Notes: generated by a model from the sequence alone, not told the origin. A DNA stretch of 41,590 bases from UBA7332 sp051648105 (GCA_051648105.1 JBOFEN010000115.1:1-41590), one strand, 5' to 3'. Counted from the stretch's first letter, positions 14,114-23,295 are shown. Made by a program: numbers and translations.

Positions 14114-15283
14114 ATGAATAGTAGAATTTGGCTCTCATTGGCACATATGGGTGGAAGAGAGCAGCAGTTTATTCAAGAGGCATTTGATACGAATTGGGTA
14201 GTTCCTTTGGGTCCGAATGTGGATGGTTTTGAGTTGGACCTTGAAAAGTTTTTGTCAAGAAGTTCAATTAATGAGGTTGCAGAGAAGGGACCACTGCATG
14301 TGACGGCTCTTAGTGCTGGTACTGCGGCTCTTCATTTAGCGCTAATTCAATTAGGTGTTAAGGCTGGAGATGAAGTGATATGTCAGTCATTTACCTTCGC
14401 TGCTTCTGCAAATCCGATTGTGTATCAAGGAGCAACTCCAGTTTATGTAGACTCAGAAAGAGATACATGGAATATGTCACCTGAGGCTCTTGAGGAAGCT
14501 ATTAAAGATCGTATTGCTGTTACAGGCAAAAAACCTAAGGCTATAATCCCTGTTCATCTTTATGGTATGCCAGCTAAAATGGATAGAATTATTGAGGTTG
14601 CTTCTCGCTATGACATTCCAGTAGTTGAAGATGCTGCTGAGGCTCTTGGCTCATTCTATAAAGGTGTGTCTTGTGGAGCTTTTGGTAGATTTGGTGTTCT
14701 CTCCTTTAATGGCAACAAGATTATTACTACCTCAGGTGGTGGGGCTCTTGTGTCTGGATCATCAGAGTGTAAGGCTGAGACTATGTTTCTTGCTACTCAG
14801 GCTAGAGACAATGCGCCTCATTATCAGCATACAAGAATAGGGTATAACTACAGAATGAGTAATATCTGTGCTGGTATTGGTAGAGGTCAGATGATGGTGC
14901 TTGAGGAGCATGTTGAGAAACGTCGTGCTATCAATATGTGGTATAGAGAGGCTCTTAAGGATGTTAAGGGTATCACATTCCAATCTGAGCCATCAGCAGA
15001 GTATTTCTCAAACTATTGGTTGACAAGCATACTAATAGATCCAAAATTGAGTGGCGGGGTTACTCGTGAGGATATTAGAGTGGCATTGAATGATCAGAAT
15101 ATTGAGAGTCGTCCATTGTGGAAGCCTATGCATATGCAGCCTGTGTTTGAGTCAGCACCGTATTATGGTTCTGGTGTGGCAGAGGAGTTGTTTGAAAATG
15201 GACTATGTCTACCTTCTCATCCGATGTTGAGTGAGGATGATTTAGCTCGTGTTGTTGAGGTAATAAGATCACTTATCAAGTAA
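14114..15283 (+). CDS. DegT/DnrJ/EryC1-type PLP-dependent sugar aminotransferase
   Basis: This 389-residue fold-type I aminotransferase belongs to the family that aminates nucleotide-linked keto-sugars for surface glycans. Seen in sequence: the N-terminal NWVVPLGPNVDGFE motif, a phosphate-binding region (ALSAGTAALHLAL), VVEDAAEALGSFYKG with the PLP-ring Asp, and the Schiff-base Lys202 in SFNGNKIITTSGGG. The closest look-alikes are UDP-4-keto-6-deoxy-sugar aminotransferases (PglE/PseC-like), but the substrate cannot be chosen from sequence. The gene stands alone, with its own promoter and a strong terminator, and no other glycan genes flank it. That is unusual for a family generally found in capsule or O-antigen clusters. 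Confidence 0.9.
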   Translation: MNSRIWLSLAHMGGREQQFIQEAFDTNWVVPLGPNVDGFELDLEKFLSRSSINEVAEKGPLHVTALSAGTAALHLALIQLGVKAGDEVICQSFTFAASANPIVYQGATPVYVDSERDTWNMSPEALEEAIKDRIAVTGKKPKAIIPVHLYGMPAKMDRIIEVASRYDIPVVEDAAEALGSFYKGVSCGAFGRFGVLSFNGNKIITTSGGGALVSGSSECKAETMFLATQARDNAPHYQHTRIGYNYRMSNICAGIGRGQMMVLEEHVEKRRAINMWYREALKDVKGITFQSEPSAEYFSNYWLTSILIDPKLSGGVTREDIRVALNDQNIESRPLWKPMHMQPVFESAPYYGSGVAEELFENGLCLPSHPMLSEDDLARVVEVIRSLIK

Positions 15284-15300
15284 GATATAATTGTCAGATT

Positions 15301-15353
15301 ATTAAATAGAAAGGCACTCTTTGCAATAAGCAAAGAGTGCCTTTCTATTTAAT
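15301..15353. terminator. 24-bp perfect hairpin between convergent genes
   Basis: 15301-15324 pairs without mismatch with 15330-15353 around a 5-nt loop (core GAAAGGCACTCTTTGC). The outer stem is A/T-rich, so U-runs are available on both strands. It serves the aminotransferase (plus) and the M16 gene (minus), whose stop lies 7 nt away. Confidence 0.85.
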
Positions 15354-15359
15354 GGTATT

Positions 15360-16655
15360 TTATCTTTTCCCAGCAGCAGCAATATAGAATATCTCCTCCT
15401 TGAGGTATTTATTTGCTAGAGCTTGAATATCATCAGCTGTAATGGTTCTAATCGTCTCAATTTGTCTTTGGTAGTAATTAGAATCCAGGTTGTTTGCCAT
15501 TAATGAGACTTGAGCATCAGCCGTGGCGAAAGGACCATCGAACATGCGGGCCATCTCACCCATAAGGTAGCATTTTACCGTGTTAAGTTCTTGTTCGCCT
15601 ACCTTCTCATCTCTAAGTTTCTGCATCTCATTGAAGCACTCTTGAATAACTGCATTAACATATTCGTTACCAGTCTGCGTGTTAATAACAAAGTGAGCTC
15701 CATATCTATTTGCAGAGACAGCTGAGCCTATTCCGTAGGTATATCCTTTCTCCTCGCGTATATTCTCCATTAGTCGGCTACCAAAGTAACCTCCGAAGAT
15801 AGTGTTTAGTACACGGAATCCATTGTAGTCCTCGTGATTGCGATTTACTGCCGATGATGTTATTCTTACTGCTGCTTGTTGTGCATCGCTCTTCTCAATG
15901 AAGATTGATTTATCAGTAGAGGGGTTAATAATAGCCTCTTTTGTCTCAAATCCTTCTGATTGGTGTTGCCAGATTGATGTGCCAAAGCGAGAAGATATAT
16001 TATCTATCATCTCTTGTGTAGGTCTACCTGTAACGATAATCTTGCAGTTGCCTGAGCGGTAACATCTACGGTAGTAGTCACGAACTAACTCAAGGTTTAG
16101 ATTGTCAAATGTATCTAATTCGGCGTGAGCTCCGTATGGGTGACCTTTACCATATACTTGTTCAAGTGATGCATGAAGAGCTAATATCTGAACCTTTTGG
16201 AGTTCAACCATGTACTGCTCTTTTTGTCTGTTTCTGAAGATGTTGAACTCATTCTCTGGGAATAGAGGCTCTTTTAGCATAGACTCTATTATTGGTATCA
16301 CCGATGAGAAGTGTTTGTTGAGTGAGTATACAGTCAAGTAGCTGTTGTGTTGTGTTACTGAAGGCTGTATCCACGCACCTAGGTAGTCCAGTCGTTCGGC
16401 AATCTCTGAAGAAGAGAAGGATTGTGTCCCCTCCTTGAGGAGCATATTTGAGAATGTGGCTGTAAGTGGTGATAGTTGATCCCATTTCCCTGATGAGAAA
16501 AGGAAGTCTATTCTACTAACCTCTTTTTCGCCCTGTTCTATTAGGTATAATTCTATACCGTTAGGCAATATTATTGGCTCAGCTACATTGAAAGATATAT
16601 TATCTAACATTTGTATAGCTGGTGCTGTAGAGCGGTCAAGTTGTCTATTGTTCAT
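15360..16655 (-). CDS. M16-family peptidase homologue lacking the zinc-binding motif
   Basis: This protein of about 431 residues has the two-repeat M16B architecture. The N-terminal repeat holds LPNGIELYLIEQG and FSNMLLKEGTQSFSSSEIAERLDYLGAW. The C-terminal repeat holds GYFGSRLMENIREEKGYTYGIGS, the substrate-side Arg/Tyr motif. The zinc motif HxxEH, expected just before the KEGT segment, is replaced (SNMLLKEGT), so it should be catalytically inactive. It would need an active M16 partner, as in heterodimeric M16 pairs. No partner gene is in the window. The start was set at the ATG at 16655 (MNNRQLDRSTAP). The longer frame to 16682 starts at TTG inside the -7 element. No signal peptide is visible. 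Confidence 0.88.
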   Translation of the reverse strand: MNNRQLDRSTAPAIQMLDNISFNVAEPIILPNGIELYLIEQGEKEVSRIDFLFSSGKWDQLSPLTATFSNMLLKEGTQSFSSSEIAERLDYLGAWIQPSVTQHNSYLTVYSLNKHFSSVIPIIESMLKEPLFPENEFNIFRNRQKEQYMVELQKVQILALHASLEQVYGKGHPYGAHAELDTFDNLNLELVRDYYRRCYRSGNCKIIVTGRPTQEMIDNISSRFGTSIWQHQSEGFETKEAIINPSTDKSIFIEKSDAQQAAVRITSSAVNRNHEDYNGFRVLNTIFGGYFGSRLMENIREEKGYTYGIGSAVSANRYGAHFVINTQTGNEYVNAVIQECFNEMQKLRDEKVGEQELNTVKCYLMGEMARMFDGPFATADAQVSLMANNLDSNYYQRQIETIRTITADDIQALANKYLKEEIFYIAAAGKR

Positions 16656-16679
16656 AGTTAATTCGCTTAATAATGGGTA

Positions 16680-16687
16680 CAAAGGTA
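16680..16687 (-). promoter_or_regulatory. Candidate promoter of the M16 gene, -7 element
   Basis: TACCTTTG on the minus strand matches TAnnTTTG, 25 nt upstream of the ATG at 16655. This supports the shorter start. Confidence 0.45.
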
Positions 16688-16781
16688 TCGCTTTTGATTT
16701 CTTATCTACACCTTAAATAGTAGATAATTATTAGTTTAGTATATTATTTTTGATAATTCAGTGCAAAAATGCAATCTCAAC

Positions 16782-16812
16782 TTTGCAAAAATAGTAAAAT
16801 TGTATACATTTG
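16782..16812 (+). promoter_or_regulatory. Promoter of the AAA_14-type ATPase gene
   Basis: TTTG (16782-16785) and TACATTTG (16805-16812) are 19 nt apart, an ideal Bacteroidota promoter. Transcription would begin near 16819, which rules out the longest reading of the downstream gene, starting at 16761. Confidence 0.75.
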
Positions 16813-16838
16813 CGACGATATTTCAAACAACGATATAC

Positions 16839-18017
16839 GTGGATTCATTTATTAGAACACATAGATATTTGGTAGATCGCATAGAATCGCCTGTCAAACG
16901 AGACCTAATGACCGAGATAGATTGGAGTAGCCGTCTAATCGGTGTAAAAGGGACTCGTGGGGTAGGGAAAACTACGTTTTTATTGCAGTATGCCAAAGAG
17001 TACTACGGAAATGACAAGTCCTGTTTATATGTAAATATGAACCATTTTTACTTTACTTGTCGAACATTGGAGGATTTTGCTGAGGAGTTTTACCGAAAGG
17101 GAGGAAAGGTCTTATTAATTGATCAGATCTTTAAATACCCCGATTGGTCAAAAGCTCTACGCTATTGTTATGACTCAATCCCTGGATTGCAGGTGATCTT
17201 TGCAGGACCATCGGCTATGCGTATAAAGGAAGAGAACCCTCTTCTTTCTGGTATTGTAGATCCATACTTCCTTCGAGGTTTCTCTTTTCGTGAGTTCTTG
17301 AATCTAATGTCTGGTGAGAGTTTTCCTTCATATACGTTAGATGAGATATTAGAGAATCATGTCTCTATAGCCAAAGATATTACTTCAAGGGTTAAGCCTC
17401 TGGCATATCTTCAAGACTATCTACATCATGGATTCTATCCCTTCTTTCTTGAACAGAGAAACTTCTCGGAGAATCTGCTTAAGACGTTGAATATGATGAT
17501 AGAGGGCGATATCTTCTTCTTGAAGCAGATTGAAGTCTCATATTATCACAGGATTAGAAAGTTACTTTATCTATTGGCGAATAGCGGTACAACAACCCTC
17601 AATATTAGCCAGCTTAGTAATGAGATTAATACCTCACGGGCAACTGTGATGAACTATATAAAATATCTACAGGACGCTAGGTTGATTAATATGTTATATC
17701 CCTTGGGTGAAGAGTATCCTAAAAAACCAGCTCAAGTATACCTACATAATACCAACATTATGTATCCTCTACAAATGAATCAAGTAGATGAACAGCTACA
17801 GCGCGAGACATTCTTTTATAATGTCCTTTATAAGGATAATAAGCTGAATGTTGGAGCAAAGAATGCTCACTTCTTAGTCAATGGTAAGTGGAACTTTAGG
17901 ATAGATGGAGAACAGATTAAGGGTAGGATAAACCCTGATTGGTATTACGCACAAGATACAATAGAGGTTGGATCAGATAATATAATACCATTGTGGCTAT
18001 TTGGATTTCTATATTAA
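16839..18017 (+). CDS. AAA_14/DUF4143-type P-loop ATPase (COG1373-like)
   Basis: This ATPase of about 392 residues has a Walker A motif at 38-46 (GTRGVGKTT, Lys44) and a Walker B-like LLIDQIF with Asp95. DQ stands where most relatives have DE. The following segments are sensor-like FAGPSAMR and the family hallmark LRGFSFREFLNLMSG. The C-terminal part includes a winged-helix-like stretch (LNISQLSNEINTSRATVMNYIKYLQDARLI) and a shortened DUF4143-type end. The role of the family is unknown. The start was set at GTG 16839 (V-DSFIRTHRYLVDRI, residue 1 read as Met) because a perfect promoter covers the upstream ATG at 16761. nifJ follows 63 nt later with no terminator between. Confidence 0.85.
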   Translation: MDSFIRTHRYLVDRIESPVKRDLMTEIDWSSRLIGVKGTRGVGKTTFLLQYAKEYYGNDKSCLYVNMNHFYFTCRTLEDFAEEFYRKGGKVLLIDQIFKYPDWSKALRYCYDSIPGLQVIFAGPSAMRIKEENPLLSGIVDPYFLRGFSFREFLNLMSGESFPSYTLDEILENHVSIAKDITSRVKPLAYLQDYLHHGFYPFFLEQRNFSENLLKTLNMMIEGDIFFLKQIEVSYYHRIRKLLYLLANSGTTTLNISQLSNEINTSRATVMNYIKYLQDARLINMLYPLGEEYPKKPAQVYLHNTNIMYPLQMNQVDEQLQRETFFYNVLYKDNKLNVGAKNAHFLVNGKWNFRIDGEQIKGRINPDWYYAQDTIEVGSDNIIPLWLFGFLY

Positions 18018-18080
18018 ATAAAGAGACTTATAAATAAACACTAAATGAGGGGACTACTCCCCACTAATTAAAAAAACTCT

Positions 18081-21000
18081 ATGACTAAGCAAAAGAAATT
18101 TTTAACCTGCGATGGTAACCAAGCCGCTGCACATATCTCGTATATGTTCAGTGAGGTGGCAGCTATCTACCCAATTACACCATCTTCAACGATGGCTGAG
18201 TATGTTGATGAATGGGCTGCTGCAGGTAGAAAAAACATTTTCGGGGAGACTGTACGTGTTGAAGAGATGCAATCAGAAGCGGGTGCTGCAGGTGCAGTTC
18301 ACGGTTCTCTTCAAGCTGGTGCACTAACAACGACCTATACTGCATCGCAAGGTCTGTTGTTGATGATTCCAAACATGTACAAGATGGCAGGTGAGCTATT
18401 GCCTAGTGTGATACACGTATCAGCACGTGCATTGGCTTCTCATGCTTTGTCTATTTTTGGTGACCACCAAGATGTTATGGCTTGTCGTCAGACAGGTTAT
18501 GCTATGTTGGCTACTGGTTCTGTTCAAGAGGTTATGGATCTTGCAGGTGTTGCTCACCTTGCATCTATTGAAGGACGTGTGCCATTCGTGCATTTCTTTG
18601 ATGGTTTCCGTACTTCTCATGAGATTCAGAAGATTGAAGTTGTTGACAGCGAAGATCTTGAACCACTTTTAGACCGTAAAGCTCTTGCTGAGTTTAGAGC
18701 TCGTGCTATTAACCCAGAGAACGCAGTTGCTCGTGGTATGGCACAAAACCCTGATGTATACTTCCAAGCTCGTGAGGCTTGTAATCCTTTCTATGATGCA
18801 GTTCCTGCAATGGTAGAGAAGTATATGGAAAAAATCTCGGCTATCACAGGTCGTAAATATGGTCTATTTGACTACTACGGTGCTGAAGATGCAGAGAACG
18901 TTATCATTGCAATGGGTTCAGTTACTGAAGCTATTCGTGAGGCTATCGACTATTTGGCTCAACAGGGCAAAAAAGTTGGTCTTTTGGCAGTTCACTTGTA
19001 TCGTCCATTCTCAGCTAAACACTTCTTATCGGCAATGCCTAAGAGCGTTAAGCGTGTGGCTGTACTTGATCGTACAAAAGAGCCAGGTGCTACAGGCGAA
19101 CCATTGTACCTAGATGTTAAGGATGTATTCTATGGTAAACCAAATGCTCCAATCATTGTTGGTGGTCGTTATGGTCTATCTTCAAAAGATACAACTCCAG
19201 CACAGATCGTAGGTGTATATGAGAATCTTGAGTTGCCTGAACCAAAAAATCAATTCACTATTGGTATAGTTGATGATGTAACATTCACATCTCTACCAAA
19301 GAAAGAGGAGATTGTATTGGGTGATGGTACTTTTGAGGCTAAGTTCTATGGTTTAGGTGCTGACGGTACAGTTGGTGCTAACAAAAACTCTATTAAAATT
19401 ATCGGTGATAACACCGACAAATATAGCCAAGCATACTTTGCTTATGACTCTAAGAAGTCGGGTGGTTTTACATGTTCTCACCTTCGTTTTGGTGACAAAC
19501 CTATCCGCTCTACTTACTTGGTAAATACTCCTGACTTCGTTGCTTGTCACGTTCCTGCATACCTTCGTTTGTATGATGTGACTCGTGGTTTGAAGAAGAA
19601 TGGTACTCTTTTGTTGAACTCTCCATGGAGTGTTGAAGATACAAAGAGAAATCTTCCGGAGTTTATTAAGGCATACCTTGCAAAAAACAATATCAGCCTT
19701 TATATTATCAATGCTACTGCTATTGCAGCAGAGATTGGTCTAGGTAACCGTACTAACACTATCCTTCAGTCTGCATTCTTCAAAATTACAGGGGTGATTC
19801 CTTTTGAATTGGCTGTAGAGCAGATGAAAAAGGCTATTGTTAAGTCTTACGGAATCAAAGGTGAGAATATCGTTAACATGAACTTCGCAGCTGTTGATCG
19901 TGGTGGTGATGTCATCAAGGTTGAGATACCAGCTGAATGGGCTAATATTGATTCAAACTTTGAGCTAGAACACACACCTGCACCAGACTTCGTGAAGAAT
20001 GTAGTTCGTCCTATTAATGCACAGATTGGTGATGACCTTCCTGTTTCGGCATTTAAAGGTCGCGAAGATGGTACTTGGGAGCAAGGTACAGCAGCTTATG
20101 ATAAGCGTGGTGTAGCTGCTTTCGTTCCAGTTTGGAAAGCAGAGAACTGTATACAGTGTAACAAATGTGCTTACGTTTGTCCTCACGCTTCAATCCGTCC
20201 ATTCGTTCTTGACCAAGAGGAGCAAGCAAAAGCACCTAAGGGCTTAAATACAATCAAGGCTGTAGGTAAGCAGTTCGCTGATATGCAGTTCCGTATTCAG
20301 GTTGATGTTCTTGACTGTATGGGTTGTGGTAACTGCCCAGATGTTTGTCCAGGTAACAAGAATGGTAAAGCTCTTGAGATGGTTCCTATCCAAGAACAGA
20401 TGCCAAACCAAGAGAATTGGGATTTCTGTATCACTGAGGTTGCATCTAAGCAGCATCTAGTTGATGTGAAAGCTAACGTTAAGAACTCACAGTTCGCAAC
20501 TCCACTATTCGAGTTCTCGGGTGCTTGTGCTGGTTGTGGTGAGACTCCATATGTTAAGTTGATCTCTCAACTTTTTGGTGATCGTCAGATGATTGCTAAT
20601 GCTACTGGTTGTACTTCTATCTATTCAGGATCAGCTCCTTCAACTCCATATACTAAAAATGAAAAAGGTCGTGGTCCAGCTTGGGCTAACTCACTTTTCG
20701 AAGATAATGCAGAGTTTGGATTGGGTATGTCAATCGCTGTTGAGAACATGCGTGCACGTGTTGAGCGTCTGATGAAAGAGGGTATCGCTAGCGATTGCTG
20801 CTCTGATGAGATGAAAGCTCTATTTGCTGAATGGATAGAAAACCGCGAAGATGCTGACAAGACAGTTGAGCTTGAGGCTAAGATCACTCCTTTGGTTAAG
20901 GCTTGTGATTGTGATATTTGCAAAGAGCTTGCAGGCCTTACTCAATATATCATCAAGAAGTCTCAGTGGATTATTGGTGGAGACGGATGGGCTTACGATA

Positions 21001-21641
21001 TCGGCTTCGGTGGTCTTGACCACGTGTTAGCTTCAGGTAAGAATGTAAACGTTCTTGTTGTAGATACAGAGGTTTACTCAAATACTGGTGGTCAGTCTTC
21101 TAAGTCAACACCAGTAGGTGCTGTTGCTAAATTTGCTGCTTCAGGTAAGAAGATTCGTAAGAAAGACCTTGGTCTTATTGCATCAACCTATGGTTATGTA
21201 TATGTAGCTCAGATTGATATGGGTGGTGATCATGCACAGACATTGAAAGCTATTCGTGAGGCTGAAGCATATGATGGACCATCATTGGTTATCGCATACT
21301 CACCATGTATCGCTCACGGTCTTCGTGCAGGTATGGGTAAATCACAAGCTGAGGGTGGTAAAGCTCTTGAGTGTGGTTACTGGCACCTTTGGAGATATAA
21401 TCCAGCATTGGAGGCAGAGGGTAAAAATCCATTCCAGTTCGACTCTAAAGAGCCTAAGTGGGAGCTATTCCAAGACTTCCTTAAGGGAGAGGTTCGCTAT
21501 GCTTCATTGGCTAAGCAGTTCCCTAAAGAGGCTGCTGAGCTATTTGCTGCGGCTGAGGAGAATGCTAAATGGCGTTATAATACATACAGACGTCTGGCCG
21601 CTGCTTCTTGGGGTAGTGCACCAGAAGAGAGTGCTGAGTAA
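18081..21641 (+). CDS. nifJ: Pyruvate:ferredoxin (flavodoxin) oxidoreductase, single-chain
   Basis: PFOR oxidises pyruvate and CoA to acetyl-CoA and CO2, reducing ferredoxin, in the cytoplasm of anaerobes. This 1186-residue chain has all the fused domains in order. The pyruvate-binding domain I has PITPSSTMAEYVDEWA. The CoA-region domain follows, then a 2x4Fe-4S ferredoxin domain with C690-C693-C696-C700 and C746-C749-C752-C756. The TPP domain comes last, with CAGCGETPYVKL (proximal cluster), GDGWAYDIGFGGLDH (around 967-981) and NTGGQSSKSTP. Codon use is strongly GGT/CGT biased, as expected for abundant enzymes. A small GGGGA-TCCCC hairpin (18049-18062) lies in the leader. No promoter was identified, so transcription from the upstream ATPase gene is possible. 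Confidence 0.97.
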   Translation: MTKQKKFLTCDGNQAAAHISYMFSEVAAIYPITPSSTMAEYVDEWAAAGRKNIFGETVRVEEMQSEAGAAGAVHGSLQAGALTTTYTASQGLLLMIPNMYKMAGELLPSVIHVSARALASHALSIFGDHQDVMACRQTGYAMLATGSVQEVMDLAGVAHLASIEGRVPFVHFFDGFRTSHEIQKIEVVDSEDLEPLLDRKALAEFRARAINPENAVARGMAQNPDVYFQAREACNPFYDAVPAMVEKYMEKISAITGRKYGLFDYYGAEDAENVIIAMGSVTEAIREAIDYLAQQGKKVGLLAVHLYRPFSAKHFLSAMPKSVKRVAVLDRTKEPGATGEPLYLDVKDVFYGKPNAPIIVGGRYGLSSKDTTPAQIVGVYENLELPEPKNQFTIGIVDDVTFTSLPKKEEIVLGDGTFEAKFYGLGADGTVGANKNSIKIIGDNTDKYSQAYFAYDSKKSGGFTCSHLRFGDKPIRSTYLVNTPDFVACHVPAYLRLYDVTRGLKKNGTLLLNSPWSVEDTKRNLPEFIKAYLAKNNISLYIINATAIAAEIGLGNRTNTILQSAFFKITGVIPFELAVEQMKKAIVKSYGIKGENIVNMNFAAVDRGGDVIKVEIPAEWANIDSNFELEHTPAPDFVKNVVRPINAQIGDDLPVSAFKGREDGTWEQGTAAYDKRGVAAFVPVWKAENCIQCNKCAYVCPHASIRPFVLDQEEQAKAPKGLNTIKAVGKQFADMQFRIQVDVLDCMGCGNCPDVCPGNKNGKALEMVPIQEQMPNQENWDFCITEVASKQHLVDVKANVKNSQFATPLFEFSGACAGCGETPYVKLISQLFGDRQMIANATGCTSIYSGSAPSTPYTKNEKGRGPAWANSLFEDNAEFGLGMSIAVENMRARVERLMKEGIASDCCSDEMKALFAEWIENREDADKTVELEAKITPLVKACDCDICKELAGLTQYIIKKSQWIIGGDGWAYDIGFGGLDHVLASGKNVNVLVVDTEVYSNTGGQSSKSTPVGAVAKFAASGKKIRKKDLGLIASTYGYVYVAQIDMGGDHAQTLKAIREAEAYDGPSLVIAYSPCIAHGLRAGMGKSQAEGGKALECGYWHLWRYNPALEAEGKNPFQFDSKEPKWELFQDFLKGEVRYASLAKQFPKEAAELFAAAEENAKWRYNTYRRLAAASWGSAPEESAE

Positions 21642-21669
21642 TCTATAAATAGATTTAAGCTATGATATT

Positions 21670-21718
21670 GAGAAAGAGAGAAGTAATCCATAAGGACTAC
21701 TTCTCTCTTTCTCTTTTT
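21670..21718 (+). terminator. Intrinsic terminator of nifJ
   Basis: A perfect 16-bp stem (GAGAAAGAGAGAAGTA at 21670-21685 with 21698-21713) is followed by TTTTT, 28 nt after the nifJ stop. Inner TCC/GGA pairs may lengthen it. Confidence 0.88.
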
Positions 21719-21786
21719 ATATAATACCACTAAATAAATATTTAAAATCATTCTCAATTGATGAGTGGTAAATAGAAAATCTTTCA

Positions 21787-21794
21787 TACATTTG
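21787..21794 (+). promoter_or_regulatory. Candidate promoter of the B12 uptake operon, -7 element
   Basis: TACATTTG matches the -7 consensus and places the transcript start at about 21801, the first base of the riboswitch. No TTTG is seen at the -33 distance. Confidence 0.45.
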
Positions 21795-21800
21795 TGCCGA

Positions 21801-21970
21801 AATTGGTAACACGATATAGGCCCTATACCGTGTTTAAAAGGGAATCCGATTAGATTTCGGAGCTGTACCCGCAGCTGTAATCCTCGCAAATGATTATACA
21901 ACAGAGCCACTGTTTAATTCTTAAATGGGAAGGCGTATAATTGAGGTAGCCAGAAGACCTGCCAACTTTC
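21801..21970 (+). promoter_or_regulatory. Cobalamin (adenosylcobalamin-type) riboswitch
   Basis: The conserved parts appear in order: AAAAGGGAATCCG (21836-21848), GCTGTACCCGCAGCTGTAATCC (21863-21883 region), GCCACTG (21906-21912), GGGAAGGC (21927-21934) and the B12 box AGCCAGAAGACCTGCC (about 21948-21963). It precedes a BtuG-like lipoprotein and a BtuB-like receptor, the expected targets. Binding of cobalamin should lower expression. Downstream of the aptamer (21971-22086) an A/U-rich stem near 22010-22045 may be part of the expression platform, but no clear terminator is visible. Confidence 0.95.
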
Positions 21971-22086
21971 ACTAATAATTACTCAATGCTTCGGGTGAAA
22001 GCTTGGTATAAGAAAAACATATCTTTTCTATACACCATTCCCACGTCGAGGCGTTACTTATTTTTTTAATAATTAATGCTTTACTT

Positions 22087-23241
22087 ATGACAAAAAAAAC
22101 AATCCTTTTTGCTTCGCTGCTTTCTGCATCCCTATTTCTTGTTGGATGTAGTGATGATCTTGATGTGAAAGAACCAGTGCTTCCTCCTACTGAAGAGGAT
22201 AATGGAGATCCTAATGCGGAAAGACTACGCGCTATTATAGTCAATGAGGGGCAGTTCGGCTATGGAACATCATCACTTACAACTCTTACAACATGGGGTA
22301 ATGTAGAACAAGATGTATTCAGACGTATCAATGATAGACCTATGGGTGATGTAGCTCAGTCTATGACTCGTATTGGGGACTACTACTATGTGCCACTAAA
22401 CAACTCAAAGAAAATTGAGGTGTTCGAGGTTGATACATATAAGTCTGTAGAGACAATGTCAATTGGGCTCAATAATATGATTCCAATGTATGTGACTCAC
22501 CTTGGCGGAGATTCAATATTCGTGACTAATCAGAAGTCATCTGGAGAGGTAGCTATTATGGACATAAATCATGGGTCAGATAGAAATGTTATAAGACGTA
22601 GCTTTAAGTTGGGTTATAGATCATTCCAAAGCCAGGTGGTAAATAATAAATTATTTGTTGGTGGTGATAACTTCTGGATCTTTGATATGAATAATATCAC
22701 AAAGGACGGATTCCGAAGACTTCGTTACCAAACAGAGCTACTACCAAGTGGAAATGGTAGACTTGTACAGTTAGTTGACTTCTCGAAGTTAGTTCTTGAT
22801 AAGTACAATCGTATATGGGCTATGACTTGGTTCTTAGATAGTGATACTTATAAAGATAGAAACTATATCATTTGTATTGATCCTGAGACAGAACAGACAG
22901 TTCATGAGATTGATGTTACGGGTTTGGGCATCAACGAGTGGGTAGGGTGTATTGATATTTCACCAGACCTATCAACTATATACTTTAACTCAGCTCGTAA
23001 GGTATATACTATCGATGTAGACAGCCCAATTAAGCCTAGTGAACCTATCATCAATATTGATAGAGATAACAAGAAGACTGTTTACTATATGGGTATATCA
23101 AAAGAGAATACTGTATTCTTAAATGAGGTTATGTACGGTGAGCTATCACGAGGTGATATCTATGAGTATGATCCAAAAACAGGAAATGAGATACAACTCT
23201 TTGAAGCTGGTATATTCCCACACTTCATATACTTCAAGTAA
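22087..23241 (+). CDS. Surface lipoprotein, BtuG-like (DUF5074/YncE-type beta-propeller)
   Basis: The 384-residue protein starts with a lipoprotein signal (FASLLSASLFLVGC, lipidated Cys21). The residues just after the Cys are SDDLD, which fits the acidic lipoprotein export signal for surface display in Bacteroidota. The mature part has propeller-like repeats with IIVNEGQFGYGTSSLTT, QSMTRIGDYYYVPLNNSKKIEVFE and VTNQKSSGEVAIMD. This pattern is like BtuG, the very tight corrinoid-binding lid protein that sits on BtuB. The riboswitch directly upstream and the TonB receptor directly downstream support a cobalamin-capture role. No measured binding is implied; the assignment rests on fold pattern and context. 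Confidence 0.85.
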   Translation: MTKKTILFASLLSASLFLVGCSDDLDVKEPVLPPTEEDNGDPNAERLRAIIVNEGQFGYGTSSLTTLTTWGNVEQDVFRRINDRPMGDVAQSMTRIGDYYYVPLNNSKKIEVFEVDTYKSVETMSIGLNNMIPMYVTHLGGDSIFVTNQKSSGEVAIMDINHGSDRNVIRRSFKLGYRSFQSQVVNNKLFVGGDNFWIFDMNNITKDGFRRLRYQTELLPSGNGRLVQLVDFSKLVLDKYNRIWAMTWFLDSDTYKDRNYIICIDPETEQTVHEIDVTGLGINEWVGCIDISPDLSTIYFNSARKVYTIDVDSPIKPSEPIINIDRDNKKTVYYMGISKENTVFLNEVMYGELSRGDIYEYDPKTGNEIQLFEAGIFPHFIYFK

Positions 23242-23259
23242 CAAGAACACATAGTAAAA

Positions 23260-23295
23260 GTGTGGCGAGGTCTCAAGCCTCGCCACACCATTTTT
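23260..23295 (+). terminator. Terminator-like hairpin between the lipoprotein and receptor genes
   Basis: GTGTGGCGAGG (23260-23270) pairs perfectly with 23278-23288, followed by ATTTTTAT. It ends 12 nt before the receptor start codon and no promoter is visible in between. Partial termination would make the lipoprotein more abundant than the receptor. Confidence 0.75.

Noticed and set aside
18049..18062. GGGGA-CTAC-TCCCC hairpin before nifJ
   Set aside because: Only 5 bp and no U-run, too weak to call a terminator or a regulator.
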